A stretch of DNA of 64,000 nucleotides, taken from NCBI GenBank assembly GCA_029931535.1, contig JAQPZY010001098.1, forward strand, positions 62,001-126,000, given 5' to 3'. Position 1 is the stretch's first letter. Each line of letters begins with the position of its first letter. The stretch is from Margaritifera margaritifera. Its lineage: Eukaryota > Mollusca > Bivalvia > Unionida > Margaritiferidae. Of this stretch, positions 1 to 13,000 are shown piece after piece. Below the pieces are notes generated by a model. It saw only the letters and a program-made list of their open reading frames with translations. It ran no database searches and was not told where the DNA came from. A program made the translations under genes and the position numbers.

Positions 1-115
1 GCATTCACAAAATTCGGTCACACATTGCAAACAGCTAAGTAAAAAAAGGGCAATAACTCTTGCAAAAATTATGGGAGCAGACAGATTTGTCAATGTATGC
101 ATCTTTAGATGATGA
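1..115. repeat. Left flank of the satellite, dispersed mollusc-type repeat
   Basis: This short stretch carries 'gggcaataactcttgcaaaaatt' -like and 'gatgatgaccgttatat' -like text. Similar text recurs at 4140-4330 and 5740-5990, so the satellite appears to have expanded inside one copy of this dispersed repeat. No gene is seen. Confidence 0.6.
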
Positions 116-3100
116 CCGTTATATATAAAAAACTGCAAGACAAACTGCATTCAGAAGTCTGATGGTGATATATGAAAAAACTGCAAGACAAACTGCATTC
201 AGAAGTCTGATGGTGATATATGAAAAAACTGCAAGACAAACTGCATTCAGAAGTCTGATGGTGATATATAAAAAACTGCAAGACAAACTGCATTCAGAAG
301 TCTGATGGTGATATATAAAAAAACTGCAAGATAAACTGCATTCAGAAGTCTGATGGTGATATATAAAAAAACTGGAAGACAAACTGCATTCAGAAGTCTG
401 ATGGTGATATATAAAAAAACTGCAAGACAAACTGCATTCAGAAGTCTGATGGTGATATATAAAAAACTGCAAGACAAACTGCATTCAGAAGTCTGATGGT
501 GATATATAAAAAAACTGCAAGACAAACTGCATTCAGAAGTCTGATGGTGATATATAAAAAAACTGCAAGACAAACTGCATTCAGAAGTCTGATGGTGATA
601 TATAAAAAAACTGCAAGACAAACTGCATTCAGAAGTCTGATGGTGATATATAAAAAAACTGCAAGACAAACTGCATTCAGAAGTCTGATGGTGATATATA
701 AAAAAACTGCAAGACAAACTGCATTCAGAAGTCTGATGGTGATATATAAAAAAACTGCAAGACAAACTGCATTCAGAAGTCTGATGGTGATATATAAAAA
801 AACTGCAAGACAAACTGCATTCAGAAGTCTGATGGTGATATATAAAAAAACTGCAAGACAAACTGCATTCAGAAGTCTGATGGTGATATATAAAAAAACT
901 GCAAGACAAACTGCATTCAGAAGTCTGATGGTGATATATAAAAAAACTGCAAGACAAACTGCATTCAGAAGTCTGATGGTGATATATGAAAAAACTGCAA
1001 GACAAACTGCATTCAGAAGTCTGATGGTGATATATAAAAAAACTGCAAGACAAACTGCATTCAGAAGTCTGATGGTGATATATGAAAAAACTGCAAGACA
1101 AACTGCATTCAGAAGTCTGATGGTGATATATAAAAAAACTGCAAGACAAACTGCATTCAGAAGTCTGATGGTGATATATAAAAAAACTGCAAGACAAACT
1201 GCATTCAGAAGTCTGATGGTGATATATGAAAAAACTGCAAGACAAACTGCATTCAGAAGTCTGATGGTGATATATGAAAAAACTGCAAGACAAACTGCAT
1301 TCAGAAGTCTGATGGTGATATATAAAAAAACTGCAAGACAAACTGCATTCAGAAGTCTGATGGTGATATATAAAAAAACTGCAAGACAAACTGCATTCAG
1401 AAGTCTGATGGTGATATATAAAAAAACTGCAAGACAAACTGCATTCAGAAGTCTGATGGTGATATATAAAAAAACTGCAAGACAAACTGCATTCAGAAGT
1501 CTGATGGTGATATATAAAAAAACTGCAAGACAAACTGCATTCAGAAGTCTGATGGTGATATATAAAAAAACTGCAAGACAAACTGCATTCAGAAGTCTGA
1601 TGGTGATATATGAAAAAACTGCAAGACAAACTGCATTCAGAAGTCTGATGGTGATATATGAAAAAACTGCAAGACAAACTGCATTCAGAAGTCTGATGGT
1701 GATATATAAAAAAACTGCAAGACAAACTGCATTCAGAAGTCTGATGGTGATGTATGAAAAAACTGCAAGACAAACTGCATTCAGAAGTCTGATGGTGATA
1801 TATGAAAAAACTGCAAGACAAACTGCATTCAGAAGTCTGATGGTGATATATGAAAAAACTGCAAGACAAACTGCATTCAGAAGTCTGATGGTGATATATG
1901 AAAAAACTGCAAGACAAACTGCATTCAGAAGTCTGATGGTGATATATGAAAAAACTGCAAGACAAACTGCATTCAGAAGTCTGATGGTGATATATGAAAA
2001 AACTGCAAGACAAACTGCATTCAGAAGTCTGATGGTGATATATGAAAAAACTGCAAGACAAACTGCATTCAGAAGTCTGATGGTGATATATGAAAAAACT
2101 GCAAGACAAACTGCATTCAGAAGTCTGATGGTGATATATGAAAAAACTGCAAGACAAACTGCATTCAGAAGTCTGATGGTGATATATGAAAAAACTGCAA
2201 GACAAACTGCATTCAGAAGTCTGATGGTGATATATGAAAAAACTGCAAGACAAACTGCATTCAGAAGTCTGATGGTGATATATGAAAAAACTGCAAGACA
2301 AACTGCATTCAGAAGTCTGATGGTGATATATAAAAAAACTGCAAGACAAACTGCATTCAGAAGTCTGATGGTGATATATAAAAAAACTGCAAGACAAACT
2401 GCATTCAGAAGTCTGATGGTGATATATAAAAAAACTGCAAGACAAACTGCATTCAGAAGTCTGATGGTGATATATAAAAAAACTGCAAGACAAACTGCAT
2501 TCAGAAGTCTGATGGTGATATATAAAAAAACTGCAAGACAAACTGCATTCAGAAGTCTGATGGTGATATATGAAAAAACTGCAAGACAAACTGCATTCAG
2601 AAGTCTGATGGTGATATATGAAAAAACTGCAAGACAAACTGCATTCAGAAGTCTGATGGTGATATATGAAAAAACTGCAAGACAAACTGCATTCAGAAGT
2701 CTGATGGTGATATATGAAAAAACTGCAAGACAAACTGCATTCAGAAGTCTGATGGTGATATATGAAAAAACTGCAAGACAAACTGCATTCAGAAGTCTGA
2801 TGGTGATATATGAAAAAACTGCAAGACAAACTGCATTCAGAAGTCTGATGGTGATATATGAAAAAACTGCAAGACAAACTGCATTCAGAAGTCTGATGGT
2901 GATATATGAAAAAACTGCAAGACAAACTGCATTCAGAAGTCTGATGGTGATATATGAAAAAACTGCAAGACAAACTGCATTCAGAAGTCTGATGGTGATA
3001 TATGAAAAAACTGCAAGACAAACTGCATTCAGAAGTCTGATGGTGATATATGAAAAAACTGCAAGACAAACTGCATTCAGAAGTCTGATGGTGATATATG

Positions 3101-3777
3101 AAAAAACTGCAAGACAAACTGCATTCAGAAGTCTGATGGTGATATATAAAAAAACTGCAAGACAAACTGCATTCAGAAGTCTGATGGTGATATATAAAAA
3201 AACTGCAAGACAAACTGCATTCAGAAGTCTGATGGTGATATATAAAAAAACTGCAAGACAAACTGCATTCAGAAGTCTGATGGTGATATATAAAAAAACT
3301 GCAAGACAAACTGCATTCAGAAGTCTGATGGTGATATATAAAAAAACTGCAAGACAAACTGCATTCAGAAGTCTGATGGTGATATATAAAAAAACTGCAA
3401 GACAAACTGCATTCAGAAGTCTGATGGTGATATATAAAAAAACTGCAAGACAAACTGCATTCAGAAGTCTGATGGTGATATATAAAAAAACTGCAAGACA
3501 AACTGCATTCAGAAGTCTGATGGTGATATATAAAAAAACTGCAAGACAAACTGCATTCAGAAGTCTGATGGTGATATATAAAAAAACTGCAAGACAAACT
3601 GCATTCAGAAGTCTGATGGTGATATATAAAAAAACTGCAAGACAAACTGCATTCAGAAGTCTGATGGTGATATATAAAAAAACTGCAAGACAAACTGCAT
3701 TCAGAAGTCTGATGGTGATATATAAAAAAACTGCAAGACAAACTGCATTCAGAAGTCTGATGGTGATATATGAAAAT
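116..3777. repeat. 48-bp minisatellite, about 76 tandem copies
   Basis: A 48-bp unit (contains CTGCAAGACAAACTGCATTC and AGAAGTCTGATGGTGATAT) repeats head to tail with almost no divergence; a few early units are 47 bp. The main polymorphism is tatataaaa versus tatatgaaa, and the two types form long runs. One unit has gatgtatg. Because 48 is divisible by 3 the array is open in one frame on each strand (over 1,100 codons each); this is a by-product of the period, not a gene. It lies left of ARPC2 exon 6 and is probably within that gene's next intron. Confidence 0.97.
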
Positions 3778-4063
3778 AGTCTGATGGTGATATGGTTATA
3801 GTCTGATGGTGATATGGTTATAGTCTGATGGTGATATGGTTATAGTCTGATGGTGATATGGTTATAGTCTGATGGTGATATGGTTATAGTCTGATGGTGA
3901 TATGGTTATAGTCTGATGGTGATATGGTTATAGTCTGATGGTGATATGGTTATAGTCTGATGGTGATATGGTTATAGTCTGATGGTGATATGGTTATAGT
4001 CTGATGGTGATATGGTTATAGTCTGATGGTGATATGGTTATAGTCTGATGGTGATATGGTTAT
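3778..4063. repeat. 22-bp minisatellite, 13 copies, derived from the 48-bp unit
   Basis: Thirteen exact copies of a 22-bp unit beginning AGTCTGATGGTGATATGG. Its first 16 bases are the 3' end plus 5' end of the 48-bp unit, so it is an internally deleted derivative that re-amplified. The block is followed by one more partial 48-bp-type unit (4064-4112), so it lies inside the larger array. Confidence 0.96.
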
Positions 4064-4760
4064 AGTCTGATGGTGATATATGAAAAAACTGCAAGACAAA
4101 CTGCATTCAGAACATTTTGTCTTACACGGCATTCAGCTGCAGGACAAACAGAGCAATAACTCTAACAAAAATTGCAAATCAATAGAAATCTGTGAATCTA
4201 GTTGTGTTCAGATGATTCTTTCATACACCGCATTCAGCTGCAAGTCAGAAAGGTCAATAACTCTTATAAAAATTGTGGAAACACAGTGATTTCAAGACAT
4301 GCATATCTTCAGGTGATGATAATAATAATTACCAAATTTCATGTCAATCCATCCAAAACAGCAGGACTAGTTGCAATAACAAGATTGTGTCCATAGACTG
4401 CATCAAGCTACATGATGAAAAGGGCAATAACTCCAACAACATGAGTCCCCTGAAGGAACCTATGCTCTACTGTCCAAAAAAGAATTTCCAGAAATTCAAA
4501 AAAAGACCATTTCTTTTTAAATGCTGAGTGTTGAAACCATCTCTGATATTCTTGAGCAATAAGATTTTCAAATTAGCTACTGTGGCAGACATATTTGATA
4601 TAAGATCTGCACCATTTTCATTTAGGAACAACCAGACACCATTGGTTAAAAGCCCTTACATAAATTACCATCCTTTCAGGAGAATTAGTGATAACAGTTT
4701 CCATACATTCATTATGGCTGCAATACTGCATGTCTGCAAGGTGCCAATTTCATTTAGGAC
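4064..4760. repeat. Degenerate dispersed repeat right of the satellite
   Basis: It starts with a last satellite unit and grades into diverged copies of 'cattcagctgcaggacaaa', 'gcaataactc', 'ttcaggtgatgataa' and 'ccaaatttcatgtcaatcc' text. This is the same family as at 1-115 and 5721-6080. Short open frames here have no recognisable similarity and are not called as genes. Confidence 0.6.
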
Positions 4761-5720
4761 CAACCAAATATCATAAGAAGTCTTTCAGTGAAAATCTCAT
4801 GTCAAAATGATCTCAATTCTGGAGTAGTAGTGATAAATTTTCAAGCTGGCTGCCATTGTAGCTATACTGGATGTTAGATTGGTATCATTTTCAGTCACAA
4901 CCAACTAGACATCATAAGAAGTCCTCTGGTGAAAACCCATGCCAATATGACCTTCCATTTAGTAGTAGCAACAAGAAGATTTTAAAGATGGCTGCCTTGG
5001 CAGCAATGTTTGAAGTCAGATCAGTACCATTTTTATTCAGGACCAACTAGATATGATTATTAGTCTTCTAACAAAAACCCTATGTCAATATGACTTTCCA
5101 TTTAGAAACAGTAACAATAACAAGATTTTCAAGATGGCTGCTATGCTGGCCATACTGGACATCAAATTTAGGACCAACTAGACATCATAAGAAGTCTTCT
5201 GATGAAAACCTAATGTTGATACGACTTTCCATCTAGGAGGAGTAGAGACAAGATTTTCATGATAGCCGCTGTGGTGGTCATACTGTATATCAGATCGTCA
5301 TGATTTTTATTTAAGACCAGCTAGACACCATAAGAAGTCTTCCAGTGAAAACCCCATGCTGATACGAGTCTCCATTCAGGAGTAGCAATAACAAGATTTT
5401 CAAGATGGCTGCTGTGGTGGCCATATAGGATGTCAGATCGGCACCATTTTCATTGAGGGCCATCCATGGCATTCAGGTGGCATGTGACAAGATTTTCAAG
5501 ATGGCCACTGTGGTGGCCATATTTGATGTCTGAGCAGCACCATTTGCATTTAGGACCAAACAGACCTTGAAATGAATGTGTGTGTGATTAAAGTTTCATG
5601 GCAATCCTCCAAGTAGTTTATGAAGAGTAACAGTAACAAATTTGTGCTAAAGGAAAGACGGATGTTGGATGACGGACAACAGTCTATTTCATAAGCTCTT
5701 CTGGTCTATGACCAGTAGAG
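4760..5720 (-). repeat. Array of about 140-bp diverged repeat units, inverted relative to 62625-64000
   Basis: About six to seven diverged units spaced 136-144 bp carry 'ctagacatcataagaagtc', 'aacaagattttcaagatgg' and 'ccattttcatttaggacc'. The array ends near 5690-5715 with 'gctcttctggtctatgacc'. The reverse complement of the same unit and the same terminal module form 62625-64000, so two copies of one composite repeat bracket the window in opposite orientation. Confidence 0.85.
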
Positions 5721-6080
5721 TTAAAAGTTGCAGGAGCAAAGTGATTTGTTGATATGCACATCTTCAGGTGATAGCCATAATATTTACCAAGTTTCAAGGC
5801 AATCCGTCTACAGGACTAATTTCATTTGTGAGACTGTGTCATGCACTACATTAAGCTACATGATAAAAAGGCAATAACTAAAGCAAAACGTACAGGAGTA
5901 AATTGACTGGTCCAAATGCACATCTTCATGTGATGACCATAATATTTACCAAGTTTCATGGCAATCCTTCAAAACTGCAGGACTTGTTGCACTAATGAGA
6001 TTGTGTGCCAGACGGAAGGACAGATGGATGGACAGACACAATTACTATATACCCACACCTCTAATAGAAGGCTATAATAA
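5721..6080. repeat. Dispersed mollusc-type intergenic repeat
   Basis: Two tandem diverged copies of 'aggtgatagccataatatttaccaagtttc' -type text are followed by a 'gacggaaggacagatggatgg' run and 'acaattactatataccc'. This layout is common in mollusc non-coding DNA. No coding potential is recognised. Confidence 0.6.
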
Positions 6081-6455
6081 ATGGTATAAGCAAAGTGATT
6101 CAGTCCCTGTAGAATATTAGCTTACATCATATACATAATATTAGAAAAATTATTCAGACTTTATCCAGAAGTCATCCCATCTTCCACATCTTACCCTAGC
6201 TTTCACATATATCCCTACCAAGCAACTTATGCTTCCAAATGTATTATTGTAAGTGGGAGGGCATCAAAGATGTTTGAACATACTACACCATAACAAACTT
6301 ACTAATAAACTTACTGATACACAGCATCTGTCTTTCTGCATATGTCTATTCTGTCTACTTGCCTGCAACTATCTATCTCAATCAATTAGCAAGAGCTTTC
6401 CTTATATAAGAAATAGTCATTTCCCCTTGCTTCAAAATTTCAATAGCTCTATTAC

Positions 6456-6704
6456 TAGGGGTGAAACGATTCATCGATATATCGATACTTTTGCCATATC
6501 GATACACGTATCGATACAAGAGTGAAGAATCGATACAAACCGATATCTACCCTATATAAGTTACTTTAATCTTCAGAAGTCATGAATAATTATTAGTCGT
6601 TTGCCTTCTTATTCTTTAAACTGAGAATCGATAATGTATCGTATCGTACGCTGTGTATCGTGAATCGTATCGATACATGGCACAGGTGTATCGTTTCACC
6701 CCTA
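6456..6704. mobile_element. hAT-type MITE with perfect 8-bp target duplication
   Basis: A 249-bp non-coding element with terminal inverted repeats starting TAGGGGTGAAACGAT at the left and ending ATCGTTTCACCCCTA at the right. Inside it is rich in ATCGATAC palindromes. The flanks carry the perfect direct repeat TCTATTAC at 6448-6455 and 6705-6712. An 8-bp TSD and a TAGGGGTG terminus are hallmarks of hAT elements. It lies just downstream (minus-strand sense) of ARPC2 exon 6. Confidence 0.92.
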
Positions 6705-6822
6705 TCTATTACCAATTATTAGCAAAAATCGATGAAGATTCCAAACCAACTGAAATTTTTTCAAAAATCATCATTTTCTATGGGTGAATGAACAAATTTT
6801 TTAAATGATTTTTCATCCTTAC

Positions 6823-7030
6823 ATTGTTTCATCATCTCTATAATGGATCACAGCTCTTTTGTGACCAACTTCTTTTCTTGTTTCTGGATTCGCTTGTTGT
6901 GCTTGAAAGTCAAAGTATTTTTCAAATACTGAGGCAAAACAGTTTCTTTTCAGTAGACCAATCTTCTTCACGATTTCTTCCCAGTTGGAAGGTATGTTTT
7001 CTAGGTCCATCACCACTGAGGCATTGTACC
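6823..7030 (-). CDS. ARPC2: ARPC2 coding exon 6 (208 nt)
   Basis: Acceptor TTTTACAG, donor GTAAGG. It reads [20 protein letters not shown] through [16 protein letters not shown] to [10 protein letters not shown] plus AT, so the next exon (outside the window) should start with G to restore Met. The open frame extends upstream into the intron, but that part is not conserved. Confidence 0.97.
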
Positions 7031-10000
7031 CTGTAAAAGATTTAACCATTAGTTGAAATAATTCTGTATAAAACAAGCAGCATAGGGGTTATAACAGGAG
7101 AAGGTACTGCCTGAAAGAATGTGGAGGCATTCCCTCCCATCTGCTGAGGTGGTGTAGTCACCCCCAGTCCCTGACCAGTTTCATTATCCTTGTAACTCAT
7201 CAGAGGGAAAAGTTCTGGTTGATACATTGGTTCAACTAATCACCATGTCTCGTCAGGATAAGCCTAATATATCCCCTAGCAGCTGGTGCAGAGGATATTT
7301 TTGGATACACCAATAACACACTCTGCAATTGGGATAGGGATCAACATCTATCTTTAAATGGGAGTCCAGGCATTATATTTTAATTTCAGCATCAGGGTTA
7401 TAGTCTGATATTTTAGAAAATTCATGGTAGTTTTATGTTCTGTTGATGACACATCTGTTGAGAAGGTAAATGGGATATTTGGGACAGTAAGACTATCGTT
7501 AATATCCTTAGATCTACATTTTTGCATATAATATATAGTATTGTCAAGAAATTGTTAAAATGAAATTCTCTGTTGCACAATATCAGAGAATATCCTAATG
7601 TCAACTTTCAGGAAGATTAGACTGTACATCCATAAATTTTGGCGTAACCCAGGGTTCTTGCTACGTGGTGAAAAAGTCACCCCAATGCCTGTCATTTTGC
7701 CCGAATATGCAGTGAAAGCAAAGTTGATTTCACCTTTTCTCAAGTTAACATTGTCCCTCTTTTATGACACTGAATGCTTTCATATTCTGAATATAAGATC
7801 AACTTGTGCCTCTTTTTTTAACTAGAAAATACCCAAGAAATTGACCCCTACTAGTTGAACGTGAAGATATTACGATCAAAAGTGGTAAATGAAGCCTTGA
7901 TATAACACTCGTTTTATCGTCAAAAACGGTAGTTAGTACCTGGAAATTTGAATCAACATCGTGAAAAATTCTCAACTTTTAATAAGTCGTATATTTTATT
8001 AAATTTTTTTTCCAAACAACAGTCTCAACAAAATTTTGATCAATGAAAATGTCACTAATGCCTACTGGTGGCACACTTTAATAAATAAATACCAATTAAA
8101 TAAGTTTTATCAAGTGAAATTCGTGCTTTAGATCTGTCTTTAAATTCAGTTTCAGTGTAATCATCACAAATGCAATATGCCCTCTTGTATTCAAACATCA
8201 AAAATGTTGATCTACCATCACAGCTATGTCTGCGAGCGTTTCTGTGAGAACCTAATTAAATGCTGACCGTGTTTTGATCTACTTGCGGACATTGTTTTTA
8301 TTATCACATTAATTACATCTTTGTATGAAATCAAATAAAGGGGGTGGAATAAACGAAAAGGTAAAAGGAATACAAATCACACCTGTGTAAGAGCTAACAG
8401 TCACAGTCGTGTGTCAGTACAGCTAATTTCAATTTATAAATATTATTACGTAAGTAAAATAATTAAACTACCTCAAATCAGCCTACTCATTCACAAATGT
8501 GATCAAAGATAGCAAGGCAACCTAGCAAAATCAGTACTTGGTAAATAAAAAGCTTTGTTTCACAGATATGGTTCATTATAGAGAATCGAGTTCCAGAGTT
8601 TGTAGTGAATTTAAAATTCCTGAATTGGCACTCAAAGATGAGAAGAAGTTTCACTATAACTTGCAATAAAATCATGGAATCAATATTTTACTAATAGAAC
8701 AATTGAAAACAATTTGGAGTTTCGACATTGACAGATGTTTCACATAATAAATGTCACTAGCTTTTTTTAAAAAAAGAATCTCATTTTGTTGCGAAGCAAC
8801 AACAACAAAAAGCAGTGACGTAACACACAATGTTTTCACGTACACGTCATGGTTTGTTGAAACCTCTTGGAAAATGTTGCTAACGGTCTTTCAGAGGTTG
8901 GGTATCTTGAAAATAAAGGTAATTTATACAAAAAAGCGAACAACATTAGAAAAAGCTCTTCACTGACAATTATTTCCAACGCAAATATAAAACGAGTATT
9001 CAGCCGTTAAACAGCTCTGTATCCCCCTCCCCCAGTTTTCCTCGATGTCCAGTGGGCATGGCATCCCCTTAATTCTTTTAGGTTCCTTGGCAACTCGCGC
9101 CTTGCTTATAGTGCGGTCTATGTTTTTGGACTCCATTGTGTGCAAGTTATTGAGGGAGAGGTGTATTTGCATCCAAATCAAGACATGAGTGATATGCCAT
9201 GTATTTGCATCCAAATCAAGACATGACTGATATGCCATGTATATGCATCCAAATCAAGACATGAGTGATATGCCATGTATTTGCATCCAAATCAAGACAT
9301 GACTGATATGCCATGTATATGCATCCAAATCAAGACATGAGTGATATGCCATGTATTTGCATCCAAATCAAGACATGAGTGATATGCCATGTATTTGCAT
9401 CCAAATCAAGACATGAGTGATATGCCATATATTTGCATCCAAATCAAGACATGAGTGATATGCCATATATTTGCATCCAAATCAAGACATGAGTGATATG
9501 CCATATATTTGCATCCAAATCAAATGCAAACTTTTACCTTTTGGAGATTTTTAGGCTGATTGCTAGTAAAAGGAAATAAGTTTATTTTATATTTCATCCA
9601 GTAACAGGTGTAAATAATTACTTGTACCTCTACACCTGTCACCTGTTTTTGATAGTAACCTATTTTCAAGGTTACCATCTTTGCCAAAGCAAAACCATGC
9701 AACAATTTTGCTGAAATGAAGTAAAGAAAATTGAATATTTTTCTCAAGTTTAATGAGGATTTAGTTTGTTTTTCAATACTATTTAGGTCAAAGGTTTAGC
9801 AAAATGGCTGTTCTAAATGACGGTTACACATTCAAAATTTTGATCATTCTACACTCACTTCTTCATAAAATTTAAGTCTCGCTTGGAGCCTGGCAAGCCA
9901 ATAAATAGCACACATTACCATTCCATTCAAAAAGGCCTCTCTGGAAAATTTAGTGCAATGTAGTTTATGTTTAGTTTATGTTAAGTTTAACCTAAATTTG

Positions 10001-13000
10001 AAGCATTTTACCCTATCTATGCATATTTGTTATCTATAGATAGGTTTAAGAGTAAAATCTGATCTTTATGGCCGTATAATTATTTTCACCAATTTTTTTA
10101 TATATATGCTTTAAATTCCTGAGAGAATTAATTCACTGTCACGTAACTGAAGTTGTGTGACCAACCATAGCTGACCTTTCTCAGCCTCAAAATCTACTGG
10201 TTTTTTGTCTGCATCTGTATCACTAAATCATCCAAATCTGATAAAATACCAAAATCAGTGTTGCCTACATTGATATCAGAGGCCAGATCTGACTTACTGA
10301 CACCTTCATAGTCATAACTGTAATCATCCAAACTCTATAAAGTGCAAAACAAAGTCTGTGGCCTCAATTTTGGATAAGGAAGAATCTGACCCAGTCACTA
10401 TTTTTAAATAGCAGATAACGACTTTATCTTAAACAGAAACCACATGATGTGACATCATGGTCATTTTCCTCAATGCCTATAGTTTCTAAAAGGGAGTATT
10501 CCCCAAAGGTAACACTGCAAAATCCAGCTTAAGATGGCTAATGTTTACTGTAGGCATCAAAACGCACTTCTATGTAGACAAGCTCTTTTGGGTTTCACTT
10601 GCTCTAACCCTAATTTCACTTGCATGGGCAATCAGGCAACCATTAATGTCAAGCAATACTGAAATGCGCAATGCTACACTCTTTTTTATGAGGACTGATT
10701 ACAAAGAAACCTGCCTTAGAGAATGCCTCCATAAAAAAACTTATAAAGGACAATGTTCACGAGTCTTGTTAATTTTCATATCATTTTCACTTCTAATAAA
10801 ATAACAACTCCCCATTAAGGACAAATATTTTTCTCCCTCGAAAGTCCTTTATAGACAGTTGCTTTAAGCAGTTGGCCTGTGCAAAAAAGATACGATGCAT
10901 CTGTGTTTACACTCAAAAAAGGATCTATTCAATGCAAATGGGGATACTATCGTATTTGGCAAGCATCAAATATGGATTCTGTATGCTAAACACTGATGTT
11001 GTTAAGTACATAAATTATCATAAAATAATGAAAAACTGAAGTGAAAATAGATAAAATGGATAGAGGTTTAGGTAATTTTTAAATCAATGAACCATCAACC
11101 TCTTTGTGAAACAACTTTCTTAGTCCATGTTCTGCCATCATATTGTGTGCATACTGTACTTGATTGCTATTTATTTTAATTCCAGACTCCTAATTATTAA
11201 AACCATTTTCACTGCCCTAAATAATTTGTTAATGCATTAATCTCATACACAGTTTACTTTCTGGCATATGCTAAAAATGACAAAAGCCATTAAATTATAC
11301 CACACGAGCTCTTAAGAACCCAGTGTCTCACCTGTGTCCATGTATCCACCAGCACCACCACCAACCACTATATATGACTTGCAAATACTTAAACACAAAC
11401 AAATGAAGACAATGCCATTGCTGCCAGAAAACTGATACCCATGTCTTACCGTGCTTATGTAGGTGAGACAAAACCTACTGACTTTAAGTAAGGAGTGACA
11501 TGTGCATGACGGAACATGTTAAATTACTCCTAAAGATTCAAACAATACTAAAATCCTGAAAAATATTATCATAGTTTAGGAACTGTTACAGAAAATTGGA
11601 TATTTACCATCTTCTGGTGGTACTAGGAAGATCCCATATTCTCGTTTCAGCAACTGAAAATCAAAAGGATTAATTAATTAATTATAAGATGCAGATGCAG
11701 AATATTGAAGAAAATGCAGGTTGCCTACTACCATATATACTCACGTATAAGCCTATACCAACTGCAAACTGCACAGACCCAGATCTGTTGTCGCATAATG
11801 CAGATCTGGGTCTATATAGTTTGTAAGGACTAATCAGTAGAACAAACAACATAGACCCTCATCTGCCTTGGCATTATGCTATGGCAGATTAGGGTCTATG
11901 TTGTTTGCTTTTGGATCCAGCTTATACACGAGTATAGACAGTATGTCATGCAGAAATATCTGCACAAAAATCTAGGTCACAATGATCTTATTGTTGATCT
12001 TTGAAAGGGTCAAAGGTCAAAACTTACATGACAGCAGAGTAGCTCACTTTGAACGAAACTCAAATAGCAAGAGTGGAAACTCAACACCACATTAAACTAA
12101 ACTCAATTTATCACCTGACAGAAGCAAATATGAAAGAACCAAAAATAATATAAAAAAGGTTTTCTCATAAACACAAATCCCCCCACCAACATCTGTGTCT
12201 ATCATATTTTTATGCATCATATTTCTAACTTATGAATCATTTCAGAAAATACAACATGTAAAAAGGTGTTTTGTTTCTCATTTGTTCAAAAAAAAAAGTG
12301 TTTCTTGTATACAAGAAACAAAAGGATCACTGTGTGTTCTACATCAACTGCAATATCTTATACAAAACATCAACAGATATATAGATTACCATGAATAAAA
12401 TTTCAACCGATAACCAATTTGCAACGTTTTTAATCAATCACAGCTGAAGGCAAATCAGATTTTCTTTTCTTTGTAGAATAATGTAATAAATAATTTTTTA
12501 CTGTCAATCTATTTTTCCACATATGTGTCATGTAAAATTTTCATCATTTGCTTACCAGAAATATTTAGCTATTAATGAGAATATTATATTCTTGAATTTA
12601 GGTATGGCACCAATTACAGCCGAATTTATACTTGAGAGAATCTTTCACATATATTGTTTACTGTACTGTCTATTGTAACAAAGTGGATTTTACCCTGCTG
12701 AAAAACCACCTATGTTCTTTGAGATCTTGTGGTCAACAAAGGACACGAGAAAACAGTGATCTAATAATTGAACTGTGTTTAAAAATATATTTCGAAGAAA
12801 ATGTATTAGTTCATATTAAGGAGAGTAGAATGGATATATCGAACACTAGGAGTGGAGTAAAGAGTAGAATCTACAAAATACTGATGTATACATTTTCAGA
12901 CCATTTTCATTTGCTAATGCATTTAATTTTTTAGAGTCATAAACAGTCGGATTTCAAAATTACTTTTTCAAATTTCACAAATTCTTCACATATTGAATAA

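Noticed and set aside
247..3801. Two open frames of over 1,100 codons on opposite strands
   Set aside because: They arise from the 48-bp satellite, whose period is divisible by 3 and which lacks stops in one frame per strand. Composition is pure 16-residue repetition with no start context and no flanking exon.
116..4063. CRISPR array
   Set aside because: Repeats are contiguous with no unique spacers, and the genome is eukaryotic.
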